From the NCBI GenBank assembly GCA_037367355.1, contig CM074695.1, positions 3,410,001-3,474,000 on the forward strand: a stretch of DNA of 64,000 bases, written 5' to 3'. A program made the position numbers and the translations under genes. Below the pieces are notes generated by a model. The model was not told where the DNA came from and did no database searches. It saw only the letters and a program-made list of their open reading frames with translations. The DNA is from Neoscytalidium dimidiatum. Lineage: Eukaryota; Ascomycota; Dothideomycetes; Botryosphaeriales; Botryosphaeriaceae. This document shows positions 32,940 through 43,577 of this stretch, piece after piece. Position 1 is the stretch's first letter. Each line of letters opens with the position of its first letter.

Positions 32940-35900
32940 ATGGCTTTCTCCATGAGCGGCGTAGCTGGCGCCGTGGGAGGCGCCAACCCGCAAGCACGCC
33001 AGGCAGACGACATTCTAGACATCCAAACTGAGGTACTGCACCTTCCAAATGAAGACGTCGTTAATACGATTTGCAACCTATGTGCTAACTCGTCTCTGCA
33101 GCATCTTGGTTTCGCCGCTATTGCGGGACGGAACTCGAAGACAAAGGTCACGAACAAGCTCAAGTTGCTTCCCTCGCCATGGCGCGCCGACGACCTGCCC
33201 CCGTCCGAGTCCAACCTCTTCACTATTGCCTCACGGAAAGGTGTTGTCGCCGCTGCCGGTCCTGACTGTCTGGTTATCGCCTCTGCAGACAGCATTCGCG
33301 CCGCCCTCAATGCCGAGCGCGACGAGTCCAACCATGATCCTGTCGTCCCTTTCAATCCCGAGCTTACCATTCCACTTCCACGCCTATCACAAGTTGTCTT
33401 CACATCCGACGAGCAGTATTTGGTCATATCCGCGCAGCAGGGTGGTGGGCTAGCAATACACGAGGTCGCGGCGCTATTGCAGAAGAATACCAATCCGGCT
33501 TTTCAGATGGCGACGCAGGGCATGGGTGTACGAGCTTTGGTTCCCAATCCTGCACCAGAGCTGGCCGAGAATATCGCGGTGGTGACGGAGAAGGGCCAAT
33601 TGATGATTGCGAATCTGAAGCAGAGGGACTTTGTAAAAACCCAGAACGGTGCAGTGCTGAAGGATAATGTTAGCTGCGTTACATGGAGCAACAAAGGAAA
33701 GCAGCTGGTGGCCGGTCTCGCAGATGGCACTATCGTTCAAATGAAGCCGGACGGCTCACCACAAGCACTCATTCCCCGGCCGCCAATTCTGGAGGGAGAT
33801 CAATACGGTATGTGCGATTATCCCTTTCAGCAGGAATATGGCGCTTACGAAAGCAGTTTCTGCTATCTCGTGGTTGACCAACGATGATTTCTTCATCGTA
33901 CACGCTCCGACAAGCTTTGAATCGGGCTCCCCACCAGAAATGACTTACCACATAGTTCAACGTGAGAAGGGTACCCAGAACTACACCTTCAGCAAGTTCA
34001 TACTAGCCGCATGCGACGGTTTTGGAGAGGTCCGCAATTCCCCACCACACTACTTCATCTCCCGGCTTCGGAATTGGAAGCCTGCCCTAGACGATTTAGT
34101 CCTGGTCTCCTCTACAGGCGGTCTGGAGCTTGGGGTTATTACAAAAAGCTCTCAGCCGCTTTCTCGGGAGACCCCGGTCACTAACACCTATGTCCCAACC
34201 GTCATGGCAGATGACGCCCGCAAGGCATCCATGCCTGGGACTGTGGATGAAGATGCTTATCCTGAAATGCCAGACTCGTCTCCGCTTGGTCTTGCGGTTG
34301 ATTTATCTAGCAAAGAGAAGGTTTACAAGCCAATCAGCGGCAGCGACATTGAATGGTCGAAGACGCCACTTCCTGCCATTATGGTCCTGAACCAGGAAGG
34401 TTATCTCAATGCATGGTGGATTGTCTACAACGCTTCTGTGGAAGCAGGAACTGCCTATGAAGGTCTTGCTGCGGCTGGTGGCCCTCAAACTGCGCCTGCG
34501 CCGCAGCAGAGTCAACCAGGCGCCTCTGTGTCGACAAGTCCTTTTGGCAAGCCGACTGGTGGGGCGTTTGGTCAACCCGCGTTTGGCAGCTCTGGCTTCG
34601 GCAACGCATCTCCTATGAGCCAGAACAAATCGCCTTGGGCCTCTGGAAGTACAAGTAGCAACACGAGTGCACCTGCCTTTGGTCAACCTGCATTTGGGTC
34701 TGCACCGAAGCCCGCAACTCCAGCTTTCGGCAAACCTGCATTTGGCGCTCCATCTCAGCCAGGTGCGGGAGCGGCATTCGGTTCGGCTGGCGGATTGGGT
34801 CAGAAGGCCTCTCCGTGGGCTTCTCAGGCCACTCCGACACCTTCCCAGATACCTAAGCCGAGCGGAGTCTTTGGAGGTTCAGCTTCGAGTGAGTCTGGTT
34901 TCGCAAAATTTGGCCAGCAAAATGCTTCGCCCTTCGCGTCAGCAGCCAAGTCGGGTCAGCAATCATCATTCGGTGGACTTACGGCAGCAAATAAGCCGTG
35001 GCAGTCAGATTTTGGAAGTGGCTCTTCTTTCGGACAAGCCGGTACGCCAAATCAAAGTTTCGGTCTGCGCACCGAACCCAGCTTCGGATCAACAGTATCG
35101 CTAAATTCAACCACAGGCGGCTCAACAATCAAAAATGCATCCTTCGGGGCTCCGGCTCAGCCTTCCACGAGTATATTCGGCCAGCGAAAACCAGCAGAGC
35201 AGCCGCAGACTCAAGAGTCTGACATGGGCGATGCTGACGACTCTGCTACCACGAAAGAGTCTGTAAAACCCGGCCCATTTGGATTGGGTGCTAGTGGCTT
35301 CAAGCTGGATTCTGCTTTCAAGAGCGATGGCACTGCTAAGGACGACTTGCCCAAGCCGGAGGCTGGTTCTAGTTTCGGAAGCTTTGGCCTCGGATCGTCT
35401 TTGGGAGAAGCTTTGGGTGACGCTCAGAAGACGGAGCAAAAACCAGATCCTAAAACACCTAATAAGTTCGGATCTTCTCCGTTCGGTAACAAGATACAGG
35501 AGAGTTCTGCATCGACGTCCCCCAAGGAGCTTCCGAAAACTGGTGGAGGCTTATTTGGTTTTAATAAGTCCACCATTTCATCTTCCCCTTTTGCATCTAC
35601 GGGGTCCAACCTCTTCGGCAAACCTGCGGAGAAGGCCAAGTCTCCAACACCTGAAACAAAGCCGCAAGAAGAACCCAAGCCTGAAGCTGCTCCGTTGCCG
35701 CCAGATTTCATTAAGAAACCTCCTAAGAAAGAGAATGGTTCTAAGTCTGAAGCCGAGGCTGCCCCTCTTCCGCCGGAAGATGCTCCCTTGCCGCCGGACT
35801 TCGCTCTACCTAAAGAGAAGAAAGTCGAAAAGGAAGAGGACGATCTACCTCCCATAGCGGGAAGTCCACCCGTTAAAGTCGAGAAACCGGATTCACCTAC

Positions 35901-37614
35901 GCTCTCAGATGTCCCAGAGAAGAAGGATGCGGAGCGCCCAACAGCGCCAGCATCGGCCCCCTCCGCTCCTACAAGTAATGCGTGGTCGTTTCCTCCGATC
36001 GACAAGACTCGATCGGATTCGAGATCCAGGCCAATGGCACAACCGAAGTCGCGAAGTCCCTCCCGTTCGCCGGTCCGTTCACCAAGCCGCAACGCATTCG
36101 CCGCGTCGACCACTCCTGCTGGAATGCCGAAATATATGGCACCGACACCTAGTTTTCCTCCACCAGCCTCCTCTAGGCGAGATGAGCCTTTCCGCTCCCC
36201 AAGCCCTGTGCGTGCAGCCTCAACATCGATACTTAGCCCGGGTCCAAGACGTCAAGCTGTCACTATACCACCTCCAGCCCCAATATCTCGCGCGACATCC
36301 CGGCCGAGCGAACCACCAGAGCAAGACCCTATCTTCCAGGACCTGGGAGACGATCAAGAGTTTGAGGCGACACGGGCAGTACTCTCGTCATCGCCACGGG
36401 CTTCTAGGACTCTTGAGGACTTCTACGTACACCAAGATTATGCCGGGAGATCCGGTCCGTCCAGTGTGCCTGGCTCGATTGAGCAGTTGTACAGAGACAT
36501 GCAGAGTATGATCGATACCGTTGGCTTGAATGCACACAATATTGCTGGATTCATCAAGGGCCACAACGAGATCACTCATGAAGGTCGTTCGCGAGATGAT
36601 CTCGACATTGATGTTGATGACCCAGAGGAGAACGACTGGGTGCTTGCCGAAATCGAGGACCTCTCCAAGGTGGAGAACGGCCTCGAACGCTCCCTAGATA
36701 GCGGCCGTGTAGCTGACGTCCAGAATAAGATTCGCGACCTGATCCGTCTCTCCAAGGACGTCGGCCAGCTGCGCAGACGCCTTAACGACGTGCGCAAGTC
36801 GATTGAGCAGCGCCGCGATCCGTCTAAGCTGGCCGTCACCCGTGGGACGCCCCTTTCTGAAGAGCAGAGCGCACAACAGGCACAGCTCCGCTCGGCGTTC
36901 GCACAGACACAGAAGCTGCTCGCACAGGCTGAGGAAGGAATCGTCATCCTCAAGACCCGCATCTCCTCGGCGCAAGCCAACAAGGCGGGCGGGGCCGGCA
37001 CCACCACCTCCGTGACGCCGACCGCCGAGGCGGTCGAAAACACCATCAGAAAGATGACCGCCATGGTTGAGCAGAAGAGCGGCGACCTCGACGTCCTGGA
37101 GAATCAGCTCCGCAAGGTGCGTCTCCTGGGTGCCGACGACGACTCGGAGCTCCCGGCCGAGAGCGACGAGACCGCCGATGACGACGACATCGCGGCCGGT
37201 CTCAACGCCATGTCGCTCCGCAGCTCGGGCCGCTTTAGCCGCGAGGCTAGCCCGGCCGTCTTCGCCACTCCGCCGTCCGGCCGCAGAGGCTGGCATGGCC
37301 GCAGTCGCGAAGGCACGCCGTTCAGCGCTGGCGGCGGAAGCAGCGCGAGCAGGCGCCTCTTCCTCACGCCCGATCGGCGCGGCTCGCCCAGCCCTGGCCT
37401 GAGAGGCAGTGTGGGGCACGGCGGCGGCGCTGGCGGGGAGTTGGTGCTCAGGAGCGTCGAGGACGCGGCGTTCGGGGGTGAGCATCTGGTCGGCCGTGAC
37501 GAGGTGAGAGTGTATGTCAGGAAGGTGGAGAAGAAGGGCGTCGTCAAGAACAAGATGAAGGAGGCGATCGCGAAGAGGGGGCCGAGGGTTACGAGAATCG
37601 CTGGGACAAAGTGA
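32940..37614 (+). CDS. NUP159: Nucleoporin Nup159/Nup214 homologue
   Basis: Exons 32940-33032, 33102-33807 and 33854-37614 encode 1519 residues. An N-terminal beta-propeller of about 400 residues (LGFAAIAGRN, LKLLPSPW, CVTWSNKGKQLVAGLADGTI) is the docking site for the helicase Dbp5 in yeast. An FG-repeat region follows at about residues 480-860, with many PAFG, SSFG and PFG units such as GQPAFGSSGFG. Then come PLPPDF repeats, an SR/SP-rich segment, and a coiled coil at about residues 1135-1360 that would bind the Nup82-Nsp1 complex. The protein sits on the cytoplasmic face of the nuclear pore and acts in mRNA export. The first intron (33033-33101, 69 bases) is readable in frame, so retention would add 23 residues. 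The second intron ends in AAAG. Confidence 0.93.
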
Positions 37615-38102
37615 GCGAGGTTTGGTAAGCTGCCGATGGAAGGAGGGAAGTTGGGGTTGCGGGCCATTGATGGTGTGGAAATCCGAGGGTCGAGGACGAT
37701 GGTATTGCCTATGGAGAGCCGAAAAGGAACTTGAAGAGCGGGAGGAGATGGACTGGCAGATGAGGCCATCAAAGGGAGAAAAGTCTGCTCGGATGCATTA
37801 GTAGCGACTTCAGGCGCACAACTTGTAGGATAAATGATAAACTGCTGTCAGCGACCAGTGTTTGCATTTGACTACTTTTAATGCGACGTACTGGTGATAT
37901 CATATGAAAATACATAGAGACAGCTTTAACTATCCATTTCATGTACAGTAGATAGTGTTGTATGAAAGCGCTCATCAACCGTATCTTTCCAACAAGTCTA
38001 ATCCAATGGACGAACAAACGCCTCTTTCAGAAGGAATCAAGCAAATGAGTAGAGCGGAACACAATCTAAGCTTTCTACGGCTATCAGCACAACGCCTCTC
38101 CA
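37615..38102. other. Convergent 3-prime spacer
   Basis: Spacer of 488 bases between the stops of NUP159 and the GTPase gene. It becomes AT-rich at 37790-37960. I see nothing else in it. Confidence 0.5.
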
Positions 38103-40967
38103 TCACCCAAACCACTCAACGACCTTCCCTACGAATCCCTCCAATCCGACCACACTCCTCTCAGACCGGTCGGCTACCTCCCTCTGCCTCCTACCTCCTT
38201 CCATGACCAGCACCTGCGCGCCCACCTCAATGAACTCCCGCGTAGCCACGAACTGGAATGTAACGAGCGTGCTCTCCTCATCCCCACTTCTCTTTCCTTC
38301 CCTCGTCGCGCCGTCCGCGTCCCCGCTGTCGTCATCGTCGTTGTCGTCCTCTTCGAAGTCAAAGCCGAACCCGTCATCGTCCTTCCTCGCATCCTTGATG
38401 TTGCTCTCCCTCGTCACCCGCTGCTTCCCGTTGCCGTCGTCGATGGCGATGGCAATGACCTTTGCGCTCGCCCTGACGCTGGCAATGTAGGTGACCGCCA
38501 GGCTGCCCACGATCAAGTTGCGCACGCCCTCGCCGGCGAAGCGCGCAACGAAAGCGCGGCAGGATTGTGGAGGATCACTGCCGACTGTTGGCCGGGCGAG
38601 CACCATGCCCTTGCGAATGCGGCCTTGTAACGCGGCGGCGGCGGCTGCGGTAGCTACTGCGCTTCTTGACGACGTGGACGAGGAGAGTGCGGCAGATGGG
38701 CTCGTCGAGGATAGGATTGCGGGGTCTTCGATTGGCAGGACGCCCAGAGAACCGACCTGTCCGGCATACAGGGTACGGACGGGGAGGCGTAGATTCCTGA
38801 TGCTCGTGATGCGAACGCGGCGCCATTCCATTTGCTTGGTCGTGCGGGACAAGGGCGAAACAGGATGATGTGGGAGCATCAGCCCTTTGTGCAGGGCCCC
38901 AGGAAACGAGCGGCTGGTGGGGACGGCAGCGGCGGACAGCCTCGTTGGCGCTGCTGGAGAACCACTACTGTCGCTACCATCTTCTCCTCCTACCGTTACT
39001 GCCGCGATGTTACCGACTGGATAGGGCCCCAGAAAGAGGTCGTCTCCAAGATGAAGCGTGCCATATCGAAGATGCCCACTGACGATGGAGATGTCAGAAG
39101 TCTCGGGCGTAGCCTCACCACTGGAGTTAAGACGCCACACATCTTCAACGTGATATAGCGCAGAAAGCGGAGTATTGATTTCGGAATTTGCGGCTGAACC
39201 AACTTGGTTTGCTACCCTTGGTGGCGCGGTAGATGGTGCTGGAATTCGAATTTCATGTAGAAGAGCATGCAACTGACGAACCCCCAAACCATTTAGGGAG
39301 CTCGTCAAGACGATCGGTACAATGCCTAAAGGATCGTGGGCAAGTTCGCTCATCGTCTTTGTTTTTACAAGCTCGAGCTCAGATGCTGGTACAACGGCGA
39401 GCTCATCCTCCGTCGCCGTCCCAAGTGCAGCTTGGCTGGGTAGGATGCTGGGCTTCCTACCCGCGTTTTTCAGAAAGGTGAGCAGCTTGGACAGCGTCCT
39501 CTTTATTCCCGGCTTTGAAGCAAGATCCAATTTTGTGACGACGACAATTAAGGGAAGCTTGAGCTTGAGACAAAGTTCCAGATGCGCCTCAGAAAGGTCA
39601 ACATCCGCGGCGGCAGCACCGAGCACCTCTTCTGAGGATGGGGTGCTCCCGACTCGGCCGGAGGTATCTTCGTCGTTATCTGCTGGTACACACAACAATA
39701 TCCAATGCGGCGCCCAGCCCATTAAGCCTCTGACAGTCGTCCGCCTGTAACGCGGATGACCGGCAGAATCTGACAGGAATACGAGGCGACCTGATTGGCA
39801 GGCAGCATGGATATCATTCCAGGAATCGACGTTGCCTGATGCATAGTTGACGACATGCACATTCCCAGAACCATCAGTCGAATCGGTGTATCCGATGAGC
39901 TCTTGAGTGACGGAGCTGGTCATTCCAGAAGCGATTTCATGTCTATGTTTCAGTAAGCTGAGTCGACTCTTGCCTCGCCCGTTGTCAAGAGTTGCGGTGG
40001 ACAGGCTGCCCAGCAGACTGGACTTGCCAGACATGGTTGCTCCGGTCAGAGACACACGGAGTTGCTCGGATGCAGGTGGGTTGTCGAGGTCAATCAGCGA
40101 CAGTGGCTGTGCAACCTGATCGATCTGTGGGCTTGAGCCTGCATGCTGCAGGCCATTCACTTCGGGCTTGACGAAAGCCTCTGCAACCCACAGCCGGCCG
40201 GCGTGTACCGTCTCGTCGATCTCGTCGGTCCAGGCACAGTCTCCGACGGGGATCATGCGAAGAACATTGACGGTGCAACCGAGACTGGCGGCCATGGCGC
40301 GCAGATTGGTCAAGCTCTCCTCCATCTCATCATCAGCGAGCCCCACAAAGGTGCCATCGTCAGCCACGCCAATCTCGTACAATGCGCCTTTGCTCTCCTC
40401 CAGGCCCGGTAGCAACCTTGCAAGAGAAGGCGGTGCGCTGAGTTGCTCGGTCGCTTCAGGCAGCTGCGGCACGACGAGCTCATTGGCCGAGGTGGAATGG
40501 TAAGGTGACGATTGCTGCAGCCGCCACAGCAGCTGCGTGGTCAGCTGTTCCAGGCGATGCTGGCGTGATTGGCTGGAGGTAGCCTTTGGTGGAGTGCTCG
40601 CCGGCGTGCGCGATACGGCAGTCTCGGAGGCGCTTCGAGGTGTTGGAACTCCGAGACTCGAACGATGCGAACCGGCCACGTGACGAGCGGTGGTAGAGGT
40701 GGTGAACGATCGTCGCGGGCGCAGCAGGAGGTGCAGCTTGTACTCCGTCGGGCCCTCCTGGGGCTCCGCATCCAGCTTGGTGACGGCACTGTCGGTTTCG
40801 AGCACAGCCCTAGGCTCGAGGCCGCCACCCGTGGCGAAGGATGATCCGACGGGCGGGTGGCTCGCGACTCCCAGCGCAGGCGGTTCGCGCGGCGTCAACG
40901 AGCGCGGGGTCGACCATGGCGAGGCAACTCGCGGCGGGTCTGGATCAAAGGTGAAGATGGACGCCAT
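38103..40967 (-). CDS. GTPBP1/GTPBP2-like translational GTPase
   Basis: One uninterrupted exon of 954 residues. After a disordered Ser/Pro/Thr-rich N-terminus, a conserved block (LYEIGVADDGTFVGLADDEM, then LRAMAASLGC) precedes the G domain. The G domain has a P-loop GATMSGKSSLLG, a G3 motif FLSDSAGHPRYRR (usually DxAGH), and a G4 motif VVVTKLDLA. Translation-factor beta-barrel regions follow. EIGVADDGTxxGL plus a G domain is the pattern of the GTPBP1/GTPBP2 (GP-1) family, relatives of eEF1A linked in animals to mRNA decay and rescue of stalled ribosomes. An acidic run (FEEDDNDDDDSGDADG, near 38330-38380) is inserted in the C-terminal domain. The ATG at 40967 opens MASIFTFDPDPP, a conserved-looking start. 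Role in fungi: unknown to me. Confidence 0.85.
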   Translation of the reverse strand: MASIFTFDPDPPRVASPWSTPRSLTPREPPALGVASHPPVGSSFATGGGLEPRAVLETDSAVTKLDAEPQEGPTEYKLHLLLRPRRSFTTSTTARHVAGSHRSSLGVPTPRSASETAVSRTPASTPPKATSSQSRQHRLEQLTTQLLWRLQQSSPYHSTSANELVVPQLPEATEQLSAPPSLARLLPGLEESKGALYEIGVADDGTFVGLADDEMEESLTNLRAMAASLGCTVNVLRMIPVGDCAWTDEIDETVHAGRLWVAEAFVKPEVNGLQHAGSSPQIDQVAQPLSLIDLDNPPASEQLRVSLTGATMSGKSSLLGSLSTATLDNGRGKSRLSLLKHRHEIASGMTSSVTQELIGYTDSTDGSGNVHVVNYASGNVDSWNDIHAACQSGRLVFLSDSAGHPRYRRTTVRGLMGWAPHWILLCVPADNDEDTSGRVGSTPSSEEVLGAAAADVDLSEAHLELCLKLKLPLIVVVTKLDLASKPGIKRTLSKLLTFLKNAGRKPSILPSQAALGTATEDELAVVPASELELVKTKTMSELAHDPLGIVPIVLTSSLNGLGVRQLHALLHEIRIPAPSTAPPRVANQVGSAANSEINTPLSALYHVEDVWRLNSSGEATPETSDISIVSGHLRYGTLHLGDDLFLGPYPVGNIAAVTVGGEDGSDSSGSPAAPTRLSAAAVPTSRSFPGALHKGLMLPHHPVSPLSRTTKQMEWRRVRITSIRNLRLPVRTLYAGQVGSLGVLPIEDPAILSSTSPSAALSSSTSSRSAVATAAAAAALQGRIRKGMVLARPTVGSDPPQSCRAFVARFAGEGVRNLIVGSLAVTYIASVRASAKVIAIAIDDGNGKQRVTRESNIKDARKDDDGFGFDFEEDDNDDDDSGDADGATREGKRSGDEESTLVTFQFVATREFIEVGAQVLVMEGGRRQREVADRSERSVVGLEGFVGKVVEWFG

Positions 40968-41455
40968 GGCGGGGAGGGCGGCTTAAGCTCGCGCGAGGAA
41001 AGGGAGAGACAGGTCAATCAACCTGTTCAACCGTCTGCCGTTTGGGCCGTGGAGATGTCACAAGCCTTGCGGCTCAGGCGAGACGTGTTTTCAGTGCAAA
41101 CGATAGGGGTTCCGCAGTAAGCTCCTGTAAGTGAACAAATGCCGTATTCGGTATGAAGGGGATGATAATGGTAACATCTTGGCTGATTCGTCAAGGGGCA
41201 AAGTTGCGTCGTTGGATGGAGCAGAACAAGCCGCAGGATGGCTGGGCTGAAGGACCAGACTAGCAGGACGCCATGCTGGCGAGAGCGCGATGGCGATGGT
41301 AAGTCTCGGTGGTGTTGATGGAGAGACGTTGTTGGCACGCAGCTCGATGGATGACTCGTCAGGCCCAGGTGGCTACTCGCCAGTAGGGCGGCAGGCGGTC
41401 TGGGAACCCCGCAGGCGCCGGCGGACCGCGCAAACGGGCGCTATTTCTCAGTAGA

Positions 41456-41510
41456 GTACAGTACAGTACCGTACAGTACCGTACAGTACAGCACGGTACG
41501 GCACGGTAAA
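41456..41510. repeat. Tandem 5-base repeat, GTACN units
   Basis: Eleven consecutive 5-base units read GTACA or GTACC, drifting to GCACG, GTACG and GTAAA at the right end. GTAC is self-complementary, so the tract can fold into hairpins. Confidence 0.9.
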
Positions 41511-41980
41511 GCGCGACACGACACGTCTCGGCAGCCTCTCTATCACCACTTCTACATGCCCGGCTCGGTCGACGCCCGTCTGCGCGCTCGCGCTTCCCTG
41601 GCAGCGGGGCAGTCAACGCCATCCCGCGCTCCACGCTGCAGCGCGGGCGGAGACGGTGCAACTCTCGCGGCGCTGCCTCCGACGGCTCTCGTGGAGTGGA
41701 GCTAGGCAAGTGCCGGCCGCGGGGACGGCGTCCGTTGTTGACGTCGGAGCTGCGGGGACAGCGTGCACCATGGTGGGCTGGAAGGGCACGCGCAGAGCGC
41801 TGCGCCGCAGAGTTGCATTGCTAGCTCGTTGGGGGCTAATACTTAGCTGGCTGATCTGACCAGGACCGCGAGCGATGACGACGGAGGGGTCGGCGCCGGC
41901 TCGATCGGGCTGCATCTGATGGAGCCGAGAGGCATGAGGGAGGGGCGGGCAGCCACAGGTTGCGCAAGGCCGGCGGACAT

Positions 41981-42060
41981 GGCAGGACAGGGCAGGACAG
42001 GGCAGGGTAGGGCAGGGCAGGGCAGGACGGCGGGCGGCGGGCGGCGGGCGGCGGGCAGCG
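41981..42060. repeat. Compound minisatellite: 10-base then 7-base units
   Basis: Five units of GGCAGGACAG and close variants run from 41981 to 42030. They are followed directly by four CGGGCGG-type 7-base units to about 42057. The G-rich strand is the plus strand, with regularly spaced GGG runs that could form G-quadruplexes. A CAGTAG tract follows at about 42063-42085. Confidence 0.88.
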
Positions 42061-42639
42061 ACGCAGTAGCAGCAGTAGCAGCGAGCAAGCAGCTGGACGT
42101 CGGCTGGGCGGCCGCCATTCCGCCAGACGCACACACCGCTTGAGGGCTCGTTGCCTGACGGGTGCCTGATTCCATCCCCCACAGCCGGGTCTTCTGTGTC
42201 TTCGAGAAGCCCCGCTGGCATCCTTAGGGCCTCGCGATACCGCTTGCGACGATCGCGCTACCTGCGCCCCGGAGACGGCCATGCGAGCAGCAAGCAGCGT
42301 GCAGCATGCAGCGCGCAGCCGGCAGGCAGGCTGATGCCTGGCCTGGGTACCTTGCGCCATGTGCGTACGGCGGAGGAGTACTGGCCGAGTTCGAGGTGCT
42401 GCTGAGAAGGCCGTGTTGCTCCTCCTAGCGACCCGCTGCGAGCGCCCTCGGCCGCACTGACGGTTAACTCCGCACCAACCACCAGTCGTTGCACCGCCGG
42501 GCTGGCCTGCGGCTGAGAGAGGGAGAGAGGGAAAAGAGAAAAGAGTAGTCGCCGGCTCTGATGAATGCGCGCTGATGGCTGCGCATGGCTGCCGCTAAGG
42601 GCGGCTTGAAGCGAGAGAGCCAACAATCGGATTTGAGAC

Positions 42640-42722
42640 CAACATCATACCGTACCATACCATACCATCGCACGCACACGCGCGCACCCACGCACACATA
42701 CACACGCGCACCCGCACACGCT
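42640..42722. repeat. CCATA and CACACG simple repeats
   Basis: CCATAC/CGTAC units at about 42646-42668 pass into an alternating purine-pyrimidine stretch of CACACGCG/CACGCACA repeats to about 42720. Such alternation can adopt Z-DNA. No gene signal is present. Confidence 0.8.
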
Positions 42723-43577
42723 CTCGCCCACCCGGAAGCTCGAGGCCTGCCGGGGCCGGGCGCTGCTGCCCGTGCTGGCCGCGCTGCCCGTGCCCGCTGT
42801 CTGCTACTGCCATTTGCGGACGCCGCCATGTCAGCCCGCAGCTGTGCGCTCTCAGGACAGCACGGGCACAGTCAGCACTCTGTTTTGACGCCTGCGCTAA
42901 CGGGTCTGCGCTGCCAAAAATAATGTACCTGGCCGCCCTGTTGCTGCTGCTACGCGAACATCTGCCTCGGCCGTGATGCAATCGGCAGCGGAGGAGCCGT
43001 GGCTGCCAAGGCGCAGCCTGAGCCCACGCCCGGGTTGCAGCACCAGCACCTACCAAAGCGGATGATGACATCGTAAACTTGTCCGCTTGCGGCAGCCATG
43101 CCACGCTCATTCTGCTAGTCAATCTGCGATGCGAATTGGGGTGCCGTGCAAAGTATCGCGTTTGTTGGTATCTTGCGGAGGCGCTGTTGCCTCCAACCTG
43201 CCTGCAATGTGGAATAGCGAACGAATCCAGTGCCCACCCTCTCTCCCCACCCCGGCCCCGTCTCTCCTCGCCTCTGCGTGTGAGATGCGAAATGCCTGCC
43301 CGCCGCCTACCGCCGCCCCGCCGCCCTGCCCTCAACGCCAGAGTAAAATGCTAAAACCCAAGTGCCCTCCAGAACACCGCGCCATGCTGCTTTGAGACCT
43401 GCAATGGTCAGGAAAGGAAATGGAAAATAAAACCGGCCAACCTCGAACGTCAGGCTCCCCGCCGCGCGCCATTAAGCGAGCGGCTGAGATGCAGCTGATG
43501 CGACGCTGGCCGCAAAAAGAAGAAGATCATGCATGTCATACGTGGGCCGCCTCTTTCTGTTTCCTGTCTTCCTCTCT

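Larger units (their letters stand above)
40968..43577. other. GC-rich, repeat-rich region without a convincing gene
   Basis: About 2.6 kb between the GTPase start and the zinc-finger stop. It carries several simple repeats, listed separately. Open frames appear on both strands, but their products are Pro/Ala/Arg/Cys-rich and change abruptly with frame, as expected from GC-rich non-coding DNA. Confidence 0.5.

Noticed and set aside
41613..42221. Minus-strand frame of 202 codons in the GC-rich island
   Set aside because: It runs through simple repeats and encodes Pro/Ala/Cys-rich low-complexity sequence.
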